A DNA stretch of 64,000 nt from Rahnella inusitata_A (GTDB lineage: Bacteria > Pseudomonadota > Gammaproteobacteria > Enterobacterales > Enterobacteriaceae): positions 1-64,000 of the forward strand of contig NZ_CBCPJJ010000028.1 in assembly GCF_965118895.1 (NCBI RefSeq), written 5' to 3'. Positions 33,603-42,700 of this stretch are shown one piece after another; position 1 is the stretch's first letter, and every line of letters starts with the position of its first letter. The position numbers were made by a program, and so were the translations under genes. Under the pieces are notes generated by a model that saw only the letters and a program-made list of their open reading frames with translations, made no database searches and was not told where the DNA came from.

Positions 33603-33692
33603 AATTGCTTATTTATCAAATGGATAATGAGATTTAATTTCAGATAAAAAATTAACCAAAATCTAGTGTGTGTCCTAATTAATTATAGTTTA

Positions 33693-33710
33693 TGATACAA
33701 ATATGTATCG
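33693..33710. promoter_or_regulatory. TGATAC-type operator before traWU
   Basis: TGATACAAATATGTATCG differs from a perfect palindrome at the last base. It lies 18 bases before the traWU start codon, so the second transfer unit is in the same regulon as the first. Confidence 0.72.
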
Positions 33711-33727
33711 TAACGAATAGACGCACC

Positions 33728-35320
33728 ATGAAGAAATTAATCCCGCTTTTAGCTTCAGCAATACTATCGTTTTCAGCATCCGCTTCCGTCGTTGGGAACA
33801 CTATCGGCCAGGTTTATGACATCGCTGAGCCTGATGCTTTGTCTGAAATAGAACAACGTGTTCAAGCGGTAGACTGGAATAAGGAACTCAATAAAAACCG
33901 TGATTCATGGGGAGCGTTTAAGGGCGTTCCTTTGCCGTATGCCAAAGAAACCCGGACACGAACCTTCGTGCCGTTTTATACCTCTGTTATCGACGTTCCT
34001 GATAAGGATGGCCGAATCATTTATCCGAAGGGGTACACCTTCAACCCACTCCAATATGTACATCTCCCACAACGCATTGTGATCATCTCACCTGGCCAGG
34101 AAGAATGGTTAAAGGGGAAACTACAAGCTACGGACATGGTGCTCTATACGCACGGGGACGTGACTAAGAAAGGTGAAAACATTGGGCGTCCCGCCTTCAT
34201 TCTTGATTCAAACCTTCAGAAACGTCTCGATGTAAAAGTGACCCCTACCATTGTTGAACAAGAAGGTGCCCATTTAGTTATTAGTGAATTTGAATGGAAT
34301 CCTAACCGGTCTACAGCCTTATTACGCTCGATGTCCAAAGACATGTTGGCTGCAACATCTGAGCTGATGACAACTGCTTTCAACGCTGTCATCCCAGCTG
34401 CACATGCTGAATGTAAAACCTCATTCTTAAATCCAATCACTGATATTGGGTGGAGCTGCATTTTCCCAATGCGCATTGCCGGCGTACAGATTGTTGGCGG
34501 TGAAGAAACGCCAACCAGTGGCAGCAGTCCAGTTTGTATTTGTAAGGGGGGGGCCGTTCCGACCATTGGCTTAAAAACGTCATTCTGGGAACCTAAACGC
34601 ATTATAGATACGGTTTCAGATCCTTACTGCATGATGCCCTTGGGAACATCATTGAATACTCCAAAACCAGGCACGCTCTCCGGGGCGATGAATGAGAACA
34701 ACACATCAAAACGAGTATTTCAGCAGACTCATTACTATATTTTCCCGGCCTGGAAAATTTTGAACATGTTCTACGACATTCCCTGCCTGGACGATGAAGG
34801 GTATGACGTGGCCATGATGACGGAGATTCTGCCTCAGTGGAACAATGACATTCTCAGCCTGATCATCAATCCTGAAGCGCTGCTTTTCGCGAATCCTATT
34901 TCGACCATTACATGTTCAGCCGATGCCGCAGCCGCCTCGTTTGGGATGCCAATCAACGCTCTGTTCTGGTGTATGGGGTCATGGGGGAATGCTTACCCTC
35001 TCTCAGGTTCAATCACTTCCACTGACTATGTAGAAGCAAATGCAGGCATAGCAGCCAGAACAATCTACATGATGGGAAGACTAGGTCTTCTTTGGAATAC
35101 CTCTGAGGATGGTTGTTATCGCGAGCTCGCCCCAATTTGGCGAAAAGATCGCTTCAAACTGCAAATGATGCGCCCAACACGTAGCTCAACCTGCCTGCCA
35201 ATTGGACGAGAAGGATTGCTATGGACCGGTGGCAAGCACGACCCACGCAAAGACAATTTCATGTGGATGATGTTTGAGAAGAAGGATTGCTGTGTTCGCT
35301 ATAGCGGCTCAGCGCTTTGA
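33728..35320 (+). CDS. TraW-TraU fusion protein
   Basis: One continuous 530-residue frame. Residues about 1-200 are TraW: signal peptide MKKLIPLLASAILSFSASAS, IYDIAEPDAL-type start (VYDIAEPDALSEIEQRVQ), FNPLQYVHLPQ and GRPAFILDSNLQKRLDV. After residue about 235 it is TraU: CKTSFLNPITDIGWSCIFPM, INPEALLFANPISTITCSAD, MPINALFWCMGSWGNAYP, and CCVRYSG at the end. Between them a hydrophobic MTTAFNAVIPAAHAE looks like the former TraU signal peptide, now internal. TraW and TraU are separate genes in F. They act in pilus assembly and DNA transfer in the periplasm. Confidence 0.9.
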   Translation: MKKLIPLLASAILSFSASASVVGNTIGQVYDIAEPDALSEIEQRVQAVDWNKELNKNRDSWGAFKGVPLPYAKETRTRTFVPFYTSVIDVPDKDGRIIYPKGYTFNPLQYVHLPQRIVIISPGQEEWLKGKLQATDMVLYTHGDVTKKGENIGRPAFILDSNLQKRLDVKVTPTIVEQEGAHLVISEFEWNPNRSTALLRSMSKDMLAATSELMTTAFNAVIPAAHAECKTSFLNPITDIGWSCIFPMRIAGVQIVGGEETPTSGSSPVCICKGGAVPTIGLKTSFWEPKRIIDTVSDPYCMMPLGTSLNTPKPGTLSGAMNENNTSKRVFQQTHYYIFPAWKILNMFYDIPCLDDEGYDVAMMTEILPQWNNDILSLIINPEALLFANPISTITCSADAAAASFGMPINALFWCMGSWGNAYPLSGSITSTDYVEANAGIAARTIYMMGRLGLLWNTSEDGCYRELAPIWRKDRFKLQMMRPTRSSTCLPIGREGLLWTGGKHDPRKDNFMWMMFEKKDCCVRYSGSAL

Positions 35321-35327
35321 CATTTTA

Positions 35328-35341
35328 TTGCGCATGCGCAA
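35328..35341. repeat. TTGCGCATGCGCAA palindrome, site 7
   Basis: Exact palindrome between traWU and the next gene, just in front of its ribosome-binding site. Confidence 0.85.
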
Positions 35342-35358
35342 ATTAGAGGACAGGTATT

Positions 35359-35712
35359 ATGGGTTTGCTAAATAAACATTTTTTCTCAGTTCCATTAGTA
35401 ATGATCATCCTTTTTTATTGGAAAGGTGGTTTGTTCGCGAGTTTATTATTAAAAAGCTCTGACTATATAAATTTTCTTGAGATGAATAAATTAACGCTTG
35501 CTTACTACGGCACAGATTTATCTCTCCTGCCATCTTGCATATTACTCATGACCATTTATTTCAGTGCTTATACAGTGGTCATCCTTATTGAATATTCAGT
35601 CGAGTTCTACGTTCTTCTAACAAAATCGCCTGCTGCTGATATCAATAATAAAGAAGCCATGAGTGAGGAACTTAAACAGCGTGAAATCAAGGAGGAGACT
35701 AAAGATGCGTAA
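35359..35712 (+). CDS. small inner-membrane protein of the transfer operon, 117 aa
   Basis: Two hydrophobic segments (SVPLVMIILFYWKGGLFASL, about 10-32, and LLPSCILLMTIYFSAYTVVI, about 55-76) are followed by a charged cytoplasmic tail rich in Glu and Lys. No named family recognised. It has TAGAGGACAGG upstream and overlaps trbC by 8 bases. Position suggests a membrane partner of TrbC/TraWU assembly or an entry-exclusion-like factor. Confidence 0.65.
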   Translation: MGLLNKHFFSVPLVMIILFYWKGGLFASLLLKSSDYINFLEMNKLTLAYYGTDLSLLPSCILLMTIYFSAYTVVILIEYSVEFYVLLTKSPAADINNKEAMSEELKQREIKEETKDA

Positions 35713-36454
35713 CATTCACATTTTCCTCATGGCTATCGTGGCAACTTTCGGCGTGTATGCGGCAGGCAACAACGGCCTGTCAATAAACATAGACAAAGAA
35801 ATGATGGATGAAGCCACAAAGGTCAATAAAGAAATGTCGCAGGGACTTTCTGAAGACAAGCAGAAAGTTGCAAAACAATTTGCTTCTTCAATTGCTGACT
35901 TTTCACGCAGTGCAGCATTTCAACAAAAACAACATGCTGTGAAATCTCAGGTTCTTACTGCAACTGGTTTGAAAGACGAAACAGAAACGAAAAATGGACC
36001 GACGCTAGCCGGTAACCAGCTCGTAATGTTTGTATCAAGCAGCATGCCACTGGTTACACTCCGCAACTATGCCCGCGATTTATCAAAGGTCGGGGGAGTA
36101 ATGGTTATGCGTGGTACCGTCGGTGGAATCAGCAAAATGGTAGATACCGTTACCTTAACCCGTAACGTGTTGAATGCCGATCCTACTTGCGAAGGCGCTA
36201 ACTGTAAAATGTGGGGAACCGAGATGCTCATCGATCCGATGATATTTCGGATTTATGGAATTCATAAAGTACCAGCGCTTATTTATCAACCTGACATGAA
36301 TATTCAAAGTTATTGTGATGGCTTAGAAAAAGTCACTAAAGCCTCAAGTGTTGTATATGGAGATGCATCGGTACGAACATTGCTAGAAAGGATGAATGTA
36401 ATGACTCCAGATGAAAAGGTTAAATCACTTATCTCAACTCTGGAGAATATATAA
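35705..36454 (+). CDS. trbC: TrbC pilus assembly protein
   Basis: A 249-residue periplasmic protein with a signal peptide (MRNIHIFLMAIVATFGVYA) and a helical Lys-rich N-terminal part. The TrbC (F-type) domain contains LVMFVSSSMPLVTLRNYARD, VMRGTVGG and LIDPMIFRIYGIHKVPALIY. The start at 35705 has GGAGGAG about 10 bases upstream. In F, TrbC interacts with TraW, and here the TraW part is only one gene away. Confidence 0.88.
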   Translation: MRNIHIFLMAIVATFGVYAAGNNGLSINIDKEMMDEATKVNKEMSQGLSEDKQKVAKQFASSIADFSRSAAFQQKQHAVKSQVLTATGLKDETETKNGPTLAGNQLVMFVSSSMPLVTLRNYARDLSKVGGVMVMRGTVGGISKMVDTVTLTRNVLNADPTCEGANCKMWGTEMLIDPMIFRIYGIHKVPALIYQPDMNIQSYCDGLEKVTKASSVVYGDASVRTLLERMNVMTPDEKVKSLISTLENI

Positions 36455-36951
36455 TGAGCTTAACTGCCTTATTGAAATTTTCCCGAGCATCACAGGAAAC
36501 AAAAAAATTATTGCACACCACCACATTGGCTCTCACTCTTGCGGGAGCCTATACCCTATTTACCCATATTTTAGTCCCTGCAACACATAGTGTTCATCCG
36601 CTCGTCTTATATCGCACTGGTGATGTTGCGGCAAAGCAAAACCAATATGTGACATTCCTTCGTACCGATGAATATCTGCCTGGCGGCAAAGCTCACCTTG
36701 TCAAACGGCTGGGCTGTATTGGAGGGCAATTCCTGAGCAAAACGGGTAATCAGTTCTATTGCGATGGCACAGAAATAGCGCTGGCAATGTTGCGCGATAG
36801 CAATGGGAAGAGCCTGCCGCAGTTCAGTTATACCGGCGTTATCCCCACTGACATGGCCTTTGCTGTAGGTGACACGACAGACAGCTATGACAGCCGTTAC
36901 TGGGGATTATTGAAGATCTCAGATACCGAACGCCTAGTTCCTATCTTCTAA
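36454..36951 (+). CDS. S26 signal peptidase, TraF (RP4)-like
   Basis: A 165-residue membrane-anchored peptidase. One N-terminal hydrophobic segment is followed by the Ser region THSVHPLVLYRTGD (the Ser of T-x-S-x-P fits the nucleophile), the Lys region HLVKRLGCIGG (general base Lys) and the C-terminal GDTTDSYDSRYWG box. Related enzymes mature or cyclise pilins and process secreted conjugation proteins, so prepilin TraA is the likely substrate. Overlaps the trbC stop by one base. Confidence 0.85.
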   Translation: MSLTALLKFSRASQETKKLLHTTTLALTLAGAYTLFTHILVPATHSVHPLVLYRTGDVAAKQNQYVTFLRTDEYLPGGKAHLVKRLGCIGGQFLSKTGNQFYCDGTEIALAMLRDSNGKSLPQFSYTGVIPTDMAFAVGDTTDSYDSRYWGLLKISDTERLVPIF

Positions 36952-36955
36952 GGTT

Positions 36956-36969
36956 TTGCGCATGCGCAA
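36956..36969. repeat. TTGCGCATGCGCAA palindrome, site 8
   Basis: Exact palindrome four bases after the peptidase stop, upstream of traF. Confidence 0.85.
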
Positions 36970-36999
36970 AAATGCCAAAATTTCAGTGTAGAGGAATAT

Positions 37000-37824
37000 A
37001 TGTACAAGAAATTCATCACGTTGTCCGTAGCGCTGCTGGCTTTTCAAGTATCTGCCAGTGTAAGTGCTGACGACGCAGCTAAAAGTCCAAAACATGGCCT
37101 GTTTTGGTATGAAACGCCCGTAAAAACAGAAGATAAAAAGGATGAAAAGTATCCACGACCAACAATACCCACTTCTGAAGAACTTTTTAGTATGCACCCA
37201 AAGGAAATCGAGGCGTTGCTGGATAAGACCAGAGACTACGCCATCTTTAAGCTCTCTCCAGATGCTGTTTTAGATTATTACAAAGTACAAGACGCCGCAC
37301 GACGTAAGTCGGCTGCATTCACCAACTTAACCGGCTATGTCATGCTTGAAAATCCGCAAATGAACTCTGCGCAGGATTACCCTATTACCAATCCAGGAAC
37401 AGCGGAAAAACAGCGTGAGAAGCAAACTCTCAAATCGCAAAACCTTGTTAAAAATAGAGAAGATTATGCGCTGATCTTCTTTACCGCACCTAATTGTGGC
37501 TTCTGCGTACAGCAATCCAAAGTCTTAGAAAGTTTTCAGCGAGATACAAATTGGTATATCAAAGAAATTGATATTACTCGCCAACCTGAAGTCCGTAAGA
37601 AATTCAACATCGACCGTCCTCCAGTAACCATTCTCATTAAACGCAATTCAGAGAAAGATAAATGGATGCCAGTATCCGTAGGCGTCGATTCTCTCGATAA
37701 CCTCAAAACCAGCATTTACAACATGACTCGCGTATTGAGCGGCAATCTTGACCCTCGCCAATTCTTCACTAATGAGCAGCAGCAGGACGGGTTCTTTGAC
37801 CCATTGAAAGGAGCCAAGAAATGA
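37000..37824 (+). CDS. traF: TraF (F-type) thioredoxin-like pilus assembly protein
   Basis: A 274-residue periplasmic protein with signal peptide MYKKFITLSVALLAFQVSAS. The N-terminal helical part contains FWYETPVKTEDKKD and PDAVLDYYKVQDAARRKSAA. The C-terminal thioredoxin domain has CGFC at 166-169 and a WYIKEIDIT strand. F TraF usually lacks both cysteines, so a complete CxxC suggests redox activity here. It overlaps the next thioredoxin-like gene by 4 bp. Confidence 0.88.
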   Translation: MYKKFITLSVALLAFQVSASVSADDAAKSPKHGLFWYETPVKTEDKKDEKYPRPTIPTSEELFSMHPKEIEALLDKTRDYAIFKLSPDAVLDYYKVQDAARRKSAAFTNLTGYVMLENPQMNSAQDYPITNPGTAEKQREKQTLKSQNLVKNREDYALIFFTAPNCGFCVQQSKVLESFQRDTNWYIKEIDITRQPEVRKKFNIDRPPVTILIKRNSEKDKWMPVSVGVDSLDNLKTSIYNMTRVLSGNLDPRQFFTNEQQQDGFFDPLKGAKK

Positions 37825-38309
37825 AGACATTAGCAGCTATATCACTCAGCGTAATGATGCTATTGCCTACTCATTTTGCTTTTGCAGGTGAGGATGTTTC
37901 GGCACTGCAAAATCCTGTGCCAAATAATTCCGTGACCGAGGGGTTATTTAAGAATCGTAATAAATTCGCTTTGCTCTTCTTTGTTCAGCCTGGCTGTATT
38001 TACTGCGCAAAACAGTTAACCGTTTTGCAAGAATTTCAGAAGATGACTGGGTGGTATATCAAAACCATCGACATTACCGAAAACCCCAACGCCAAAGCGG
38101 ATTTCAATGTTAGTGGCACACCCGTTCTAGTCCTTATTAAGAAAAACATGCCTCGTAATAAATGGTGGGCTCTCTCTATCGGCTTCTCTCCTTTAGACAC
38201 CCTCAGTTCTGATGCGTATACGGCGATCAGGATACTTAACGGCCAAATGCCTCAAGGCCATCTTTACGTTCGCAGTCAGGCGAGCGCGACCACTCCTATT
38301 ACGCAATAG
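37821..38309 (+). CDS. periplasmic thioredoxin-like protein (TrbB-like)
   Basis: A 162-residue protein with signal peptide MKTLAAISLSVMMLLPTHFA and one thioredoxin fold. CIYC is at 59-62, WYIKTIDITENPNAKADFNV follows, and the cis-Pro loop is VSGTPVLVLI. It resembles the C-terminal domain of the preceding traF, suggesting a duplicated pair. F TrbB is a disulfide isomerase in a comparable position. Likely client proteins are the Cys-rich TraN, TraU and TraH. Confidence 0.78.
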   Translation: MKTLAAISLSVMMLLPTHFAFAGEDVSALQNPVPNNSVTEGLFKNRNKFALLFFVQPGCIYCAKQLTVLQEFQKMTGWYIKTIDITENPNAKADFNVSGTPVLVLIKKNMPRNKWWALSIGFSPLDTLSSDAYTAIRILNGQMPQGHLYVRSQASATTPITQ

Positions 38310-38321
38310 TTGGGTACCCAA

Positions 38322-39710
38322 ATGAAAGATCTCAAAGGTATTTTTATAATTTTCGTGGCGATGCTTTCCCCCGTTACTTCCTATGCTGCCAATTGGGCAG
38401 ACAAATGGTTTGATAACGCAATTTATGACACGCCAAGTAGTTTCAATAGTCAGACTCGCGGCTATTACACAATGGGGGGCTTTACCGCACGCACTACAAC
38501 CAGTACCGACTATCCCATTACCATATCACCACCACGACTTTCAGTAGGTTGTGGTGGTATCGATGGATTCTTGGGAGGTTTCTCGTTCCTTGACCCGGAT
38601 TACCTTGTAGAGAAAGCACAGCGGGCAATGCAAGCAGCTCCTTACGTTGCATTTGATATGGCTCTCAAGACGATGTGCAAAGAGTGTGCAGATACGCTCG
38701 GCAAGGTAGAACAGTTGACTAACTTCCTTAACGGAATTCAGCTTAATGAATGTTCACTGGCTAAACCTATAGCGACCGCTGCGATCGAGCGTGACCCAAT
38801 GGCGCTTCAGGGATTGTGGACTGAGATGACCGGCACAAAAAACCTTGATGAAGCGACAGACCGCATGTGGTCTGACACTACGTCGAAAATTAAAGCAGCG
38901 GACGATAAACCAATCGCAGATCTTAAGTCGATGATTTCAGGTTGCCCGGTCGAATTCCGTGATCTGATGCAACACGGCTCCATTGTTCAACGAGCAGCAG
39001 CAAAAGTAGGTATGGCCGACTACGCAGATACCATTCGCGGTTACATGGGTGATGTCTGGATAGAGTCGAAAACCAACGACAAGATCCCCGTTGCAACCAG
39101 CGTTTCAAGTTGTCCACAGAACAAAAAGTTCAGCTTAGACGACATGCTCAATGGGCGATCTTTTGTAAAGACAATCGATAAGCAGTGTGTTCCATCCGGT
39201 GCCCGTCCAGTGCGGACGGTCGTATATCAGAAAATGGAGAGCATTGTCTCTCGGATGAAAAATAATCAGCCTCTTTCAACTGAAAATATCGCATTCATTA
39301 ATTCTACCAATCTCCCCGTCATGGTGATGTTAAAGCAGGCCGTAGTTACTGGTCAGGAAGAGGTAGTCCTTAACGTATTGTCAGAGCTCGTCGGTTTGTA
39401 TTACAGCTATTTCATTTTTACTGACCTTTATCGTAATACCGAAAACACCTTCGACAAAGTTAATGAAATGGTTTCTTCTCCGATGTCGGACCCGAATGCA
39501 GGTTCGAAGCCTTGTCGTATGGATTTGTTTAAACCTGCGATTGCAAAGTTTGATGACCTGATCCAGCAATCACATACGGCCAGTACCAAAGTAGAAGCCG
39601 CATATACCAGCCGCCTTCAGTCCTATGTTCTTAACCAAAACTTTGCTCAAACTTTTGAAAAAATGGAACGTCAGCAAAAAAGTGACAGCGCAGCTGAAGG
39701 ATTACGCTAA
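38322..39710 (+). CDS. traH: TraH pilus assembly protein
   Basis: A 462-residue exported protein. After the signal peptide come the TraH landmarks: RGYYTMGGFTARTTTSTDYP, LSVGCGGIDGFLGGFSFLDP and CKECADTLGKVEQLTNFLNG, with a helical C-terminus. Length equals F TraH (458). The ATG at 38322 is preferred over a TTG at 38310. The stop overlaps traG by one base. Confidence 0.92.
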   Translation: MKDLKGIFIIFVAMLSPVTSYAANWADKWFDNAIYDTPSSFNSQTRGYYTMGGFTARTTTSTDYPITISPPRLSVGCGGIDGFLGGFSFLDPDYLVEKAQRAMQAAPYVAFDMALKTMCKECADTLGKVEQLTNFLNGIQLNECSLAKPIATAAIERDPMALQGLWTEMTGTKNLDEATDRMWSDTTSKIKAADDKPIADLKSMISGCPVEFRDLMQHGSIVQRAAAKVGMADYADTIRGYMGDVWIESKTNDKIPVATSVSSCPQNKKFSLDDMLNGRSFVKTIDKQCVPSGARPVRTVVYQKMESIVSRMKNNQPLSTENIAFINSTNLPVMVMLKQAVVTGQEEVVLNVLSELVGLYYSYFIFTDLYRNTENTFDKVNEMVSSPMSDPNAGSKPCRMDLFKPAIAKFDDLIQQSHTASTKVEAAYTSRLQSYVLNQNFAQTFEKMERQQKSDSAAEGLR

Positions 39711-42700
39711 TGAATAAAAGAACATTACTCCTACTAAGTTTATTAGTCGTTAGTCCTGCTGCTTTTGCGATGGACGCTGAATACGTTGTAATGGGGGGGT
39801 TCACAACCATTGTGAATGCCTTCACGCGTATCAAGTTCATTTTTAATGACAACCAATACCAAGCGTTGGTGACAGCGTTTGTCGTGATGGGGATGATTTC
39901 GGCCTTACTCTTAAAATCAGCAAGGGGAGGGCTAGAGTTCCTTGAAACGGGTAAAGGGCAGATGGGCGTCGGTTGGTTGGGCTTTACCATTTTGGGAACA
40001 ATGATGTATTTCGGATTGGTACAACCAAAAGGGACAATCCATATTTATGACCAAAGCCGTAACCAATACCAGGCTGTGAGCGGAATCCCCGATTTTCTGA
40101 TCCTTACTGCCGGTGTAACGAACCAAGTCTATCAAGCCGTAGTAGAGATCTCTAATCGGGACACAGCATCTACAACACGTTTCACCGGTGAGGGAACTCC
40201 GATCAAGATGTTACTTGGTGTCCTAAACCGGAGCGGGGCGCAATATGACTCGTACTTGCGTGAAAACATTAAATCTATGTGGAATCAGTGTGAACCCATA
40301 GCAGAAACACGCGGTTTTGATCCGCGTGTTCTCAAATCGGGTTCTTCTGTTCTTGATGTCATATCCGCATTAAGTCCTTTGCGCAATCAGGCAACCTACA
40401 CCACTTGGGTAAGCCCTTCAGTTCCTTCTGGAGTGGCTGTTACTTGTGAGCAGGCATATTTGAGCCTACGTAGCGATTTAGGCAATCCTGCTGCATATAG
40501 TGCCAGATTGCAGGACGTATGTTCTAAGAACGGATACAACGTGGTTAACGCCTCGCAGCTGGCTGATTGCAAAGGTCGTATGGAGTCTGGTTTCCAAACT
40601 ATTTTTGGCGCATCTGGGCTTTCCCTTAGTTCTGCAATGAGCAACATCGTGGTTTCTCAGGCTATTACCGATGCCATGATGCAAAATAACCCGGATGTTG
40701 CTACGACAATGCTGACGAACCGCGCCATGATTAATGGTGGGATGGCCGATGCACTTACTAATCCTGAGTGGCTAAGTTTCATCATGGCCGGCGTACTCGC
40801 AATCATTCTCTGTATTACCCCGATGCTTTTGCTTCTTGTCTTTACCCCCCTAATGATGAAAGCCCTTGTTCTGCTTTTCGGCCTGTGGATCTTTATCACA
40901 ACCTGGCAAATTGCGGACGCAATGCTACTACAGGCAGGAACAGACGAAATTCTTACAGCAATGAGTGAGATTAAGTCGATGGGTCTCGGTATCGATGCAG
41001 TGCAGATGGGTCCTTCCGCTGCGATGAAAGCAATGGCCGTAATGGCATCGGCCCGCGAAAGTGCTGTCCAGATAGCAATGTTGGTTGCCGGTATTTGCGG
41101 TGTCAGCGCCTTCGGTATTGGTGCGTTAGGTCAGAAGGCAATGGGTCGTCTTGATAAGGTTAACGAGGAAAGTGCCGAAAAGACGCTTACCCAAGAAGGT
41201 CGCGGCCACCAGTTAAACAGCATGCGTCAGGGAGCTGCAACCGAGAAAACCTTTGGGGAATTTGGCGGCAATATCGACGCCCTTAGCAACGCCTCCGCCT
41301 TCAATGATTCCCGCGATGTATATAACGCGGGCTCTCAGATAAATGCTCTGGGTGGAATGGGCAGTGCAGCCCAACGGACCGGTTCAGTTGATGCTGGCCG
41401 CGCGGTGGGTTCAACCAAAGGATATGAAGGCGGTAATGCTGGAAGCGGGTACACGATGGCTGAAAGTACCTCGATGACACAAACGGAAACCGGAGTGGGT
41501 GATAGCGCAGGACGTCGCGACTCGGCTGAAGCGCAGAATATGTCTGTTTCGAACCAGATGAGGCTTAATAGTGGTGTCACTAACACAATGCAAACAGCAG
41601 ATTCTAAATCGAGCCTTGGAATAGCTGGCGGTAATTTGTCAGATCTCAATGATCAGCAAGGCTCCCTTCATAATGTTGAACGCCAAGCTCAGATTGGTGC
41701 GGCACAAGGTACTCAACAAGCTGCGGATACGACCGGTAAATCTGTTACGGACTTCTCCAGGGATAGAACCTCAGTAGACGCTACAAATGACCATGCCTCC
41801 GGACAGGGACAACTTCAAGCGGCCGGCGGCACACTTAGTGGGCTTCATTCACGTACACAGTCTGTCTCTTCAACTGAAAGCGCCCAACGTAAGGGTAATG
41901 CAGACGCCCTTCATATTGCATATGGTTCCAATGCAGGCATTGAGCAAGGCGTGGCCGAAAGCCAAGGTGAGCACTTAACCCAAAATTCTCATGATATGCG
42001 TGAGCAGAAAGCAAACGTTAAGGAAATTCAAGCTGCTACAGGTAAAAGTGAAAGCGATTCTCGTGACCTTCTTGCCGCTGGCCGTTCAGCTGAGCAAATG
42101 GGTGTTCTGGAGGGAAATGGCTACAGTCCTAAGCAGGTTCAGGAAAATACAGCTTACTCCACTGAAAAAGGTGCTGCGGTCATCGCTGGCGAGCAAACAG
42201 CATACAATGAGCGTGGCGTGCAGATGGTCGATACGGCACATCGCCGGGGTGAGATCGAAACTCATCAAGGCATTTCTGACCAAGGCGCATTCAATACTGT
42301 AAGCAAAGGGATCGGCGGAGATAAAGCGGCAACTGATGCTAAAGCGGGTGCGAATACAGTTCTGGCCGTCACGAAGCCAGAAGCAGAAAATTTACGAGAC
42401 AACCAGTTAATCACTAAAACTCAGGCTGATGCAGTTCCACAAGATGGTGTCGGTGTAGTTCACATGTCTCGACGTGAAGATGCTGAAGGCAATAACATTT
42501 CGACTGGTTCACTCCAAACGGGTAATAACACAACCGTAGATAACAGTTGGAGAAATGATAGTGGTCAGACACTCGGCACCGAAATTAGCGCACAGCAGAA
42601 TCTCCAGGATTACAAATCTGTAGAAGGTCTGATTAACGCGACAGAACGGGCTAATCCTGGCTCGGCTCCATTAGTTGTTGGAGCTGAAGCGGCACGAAGC

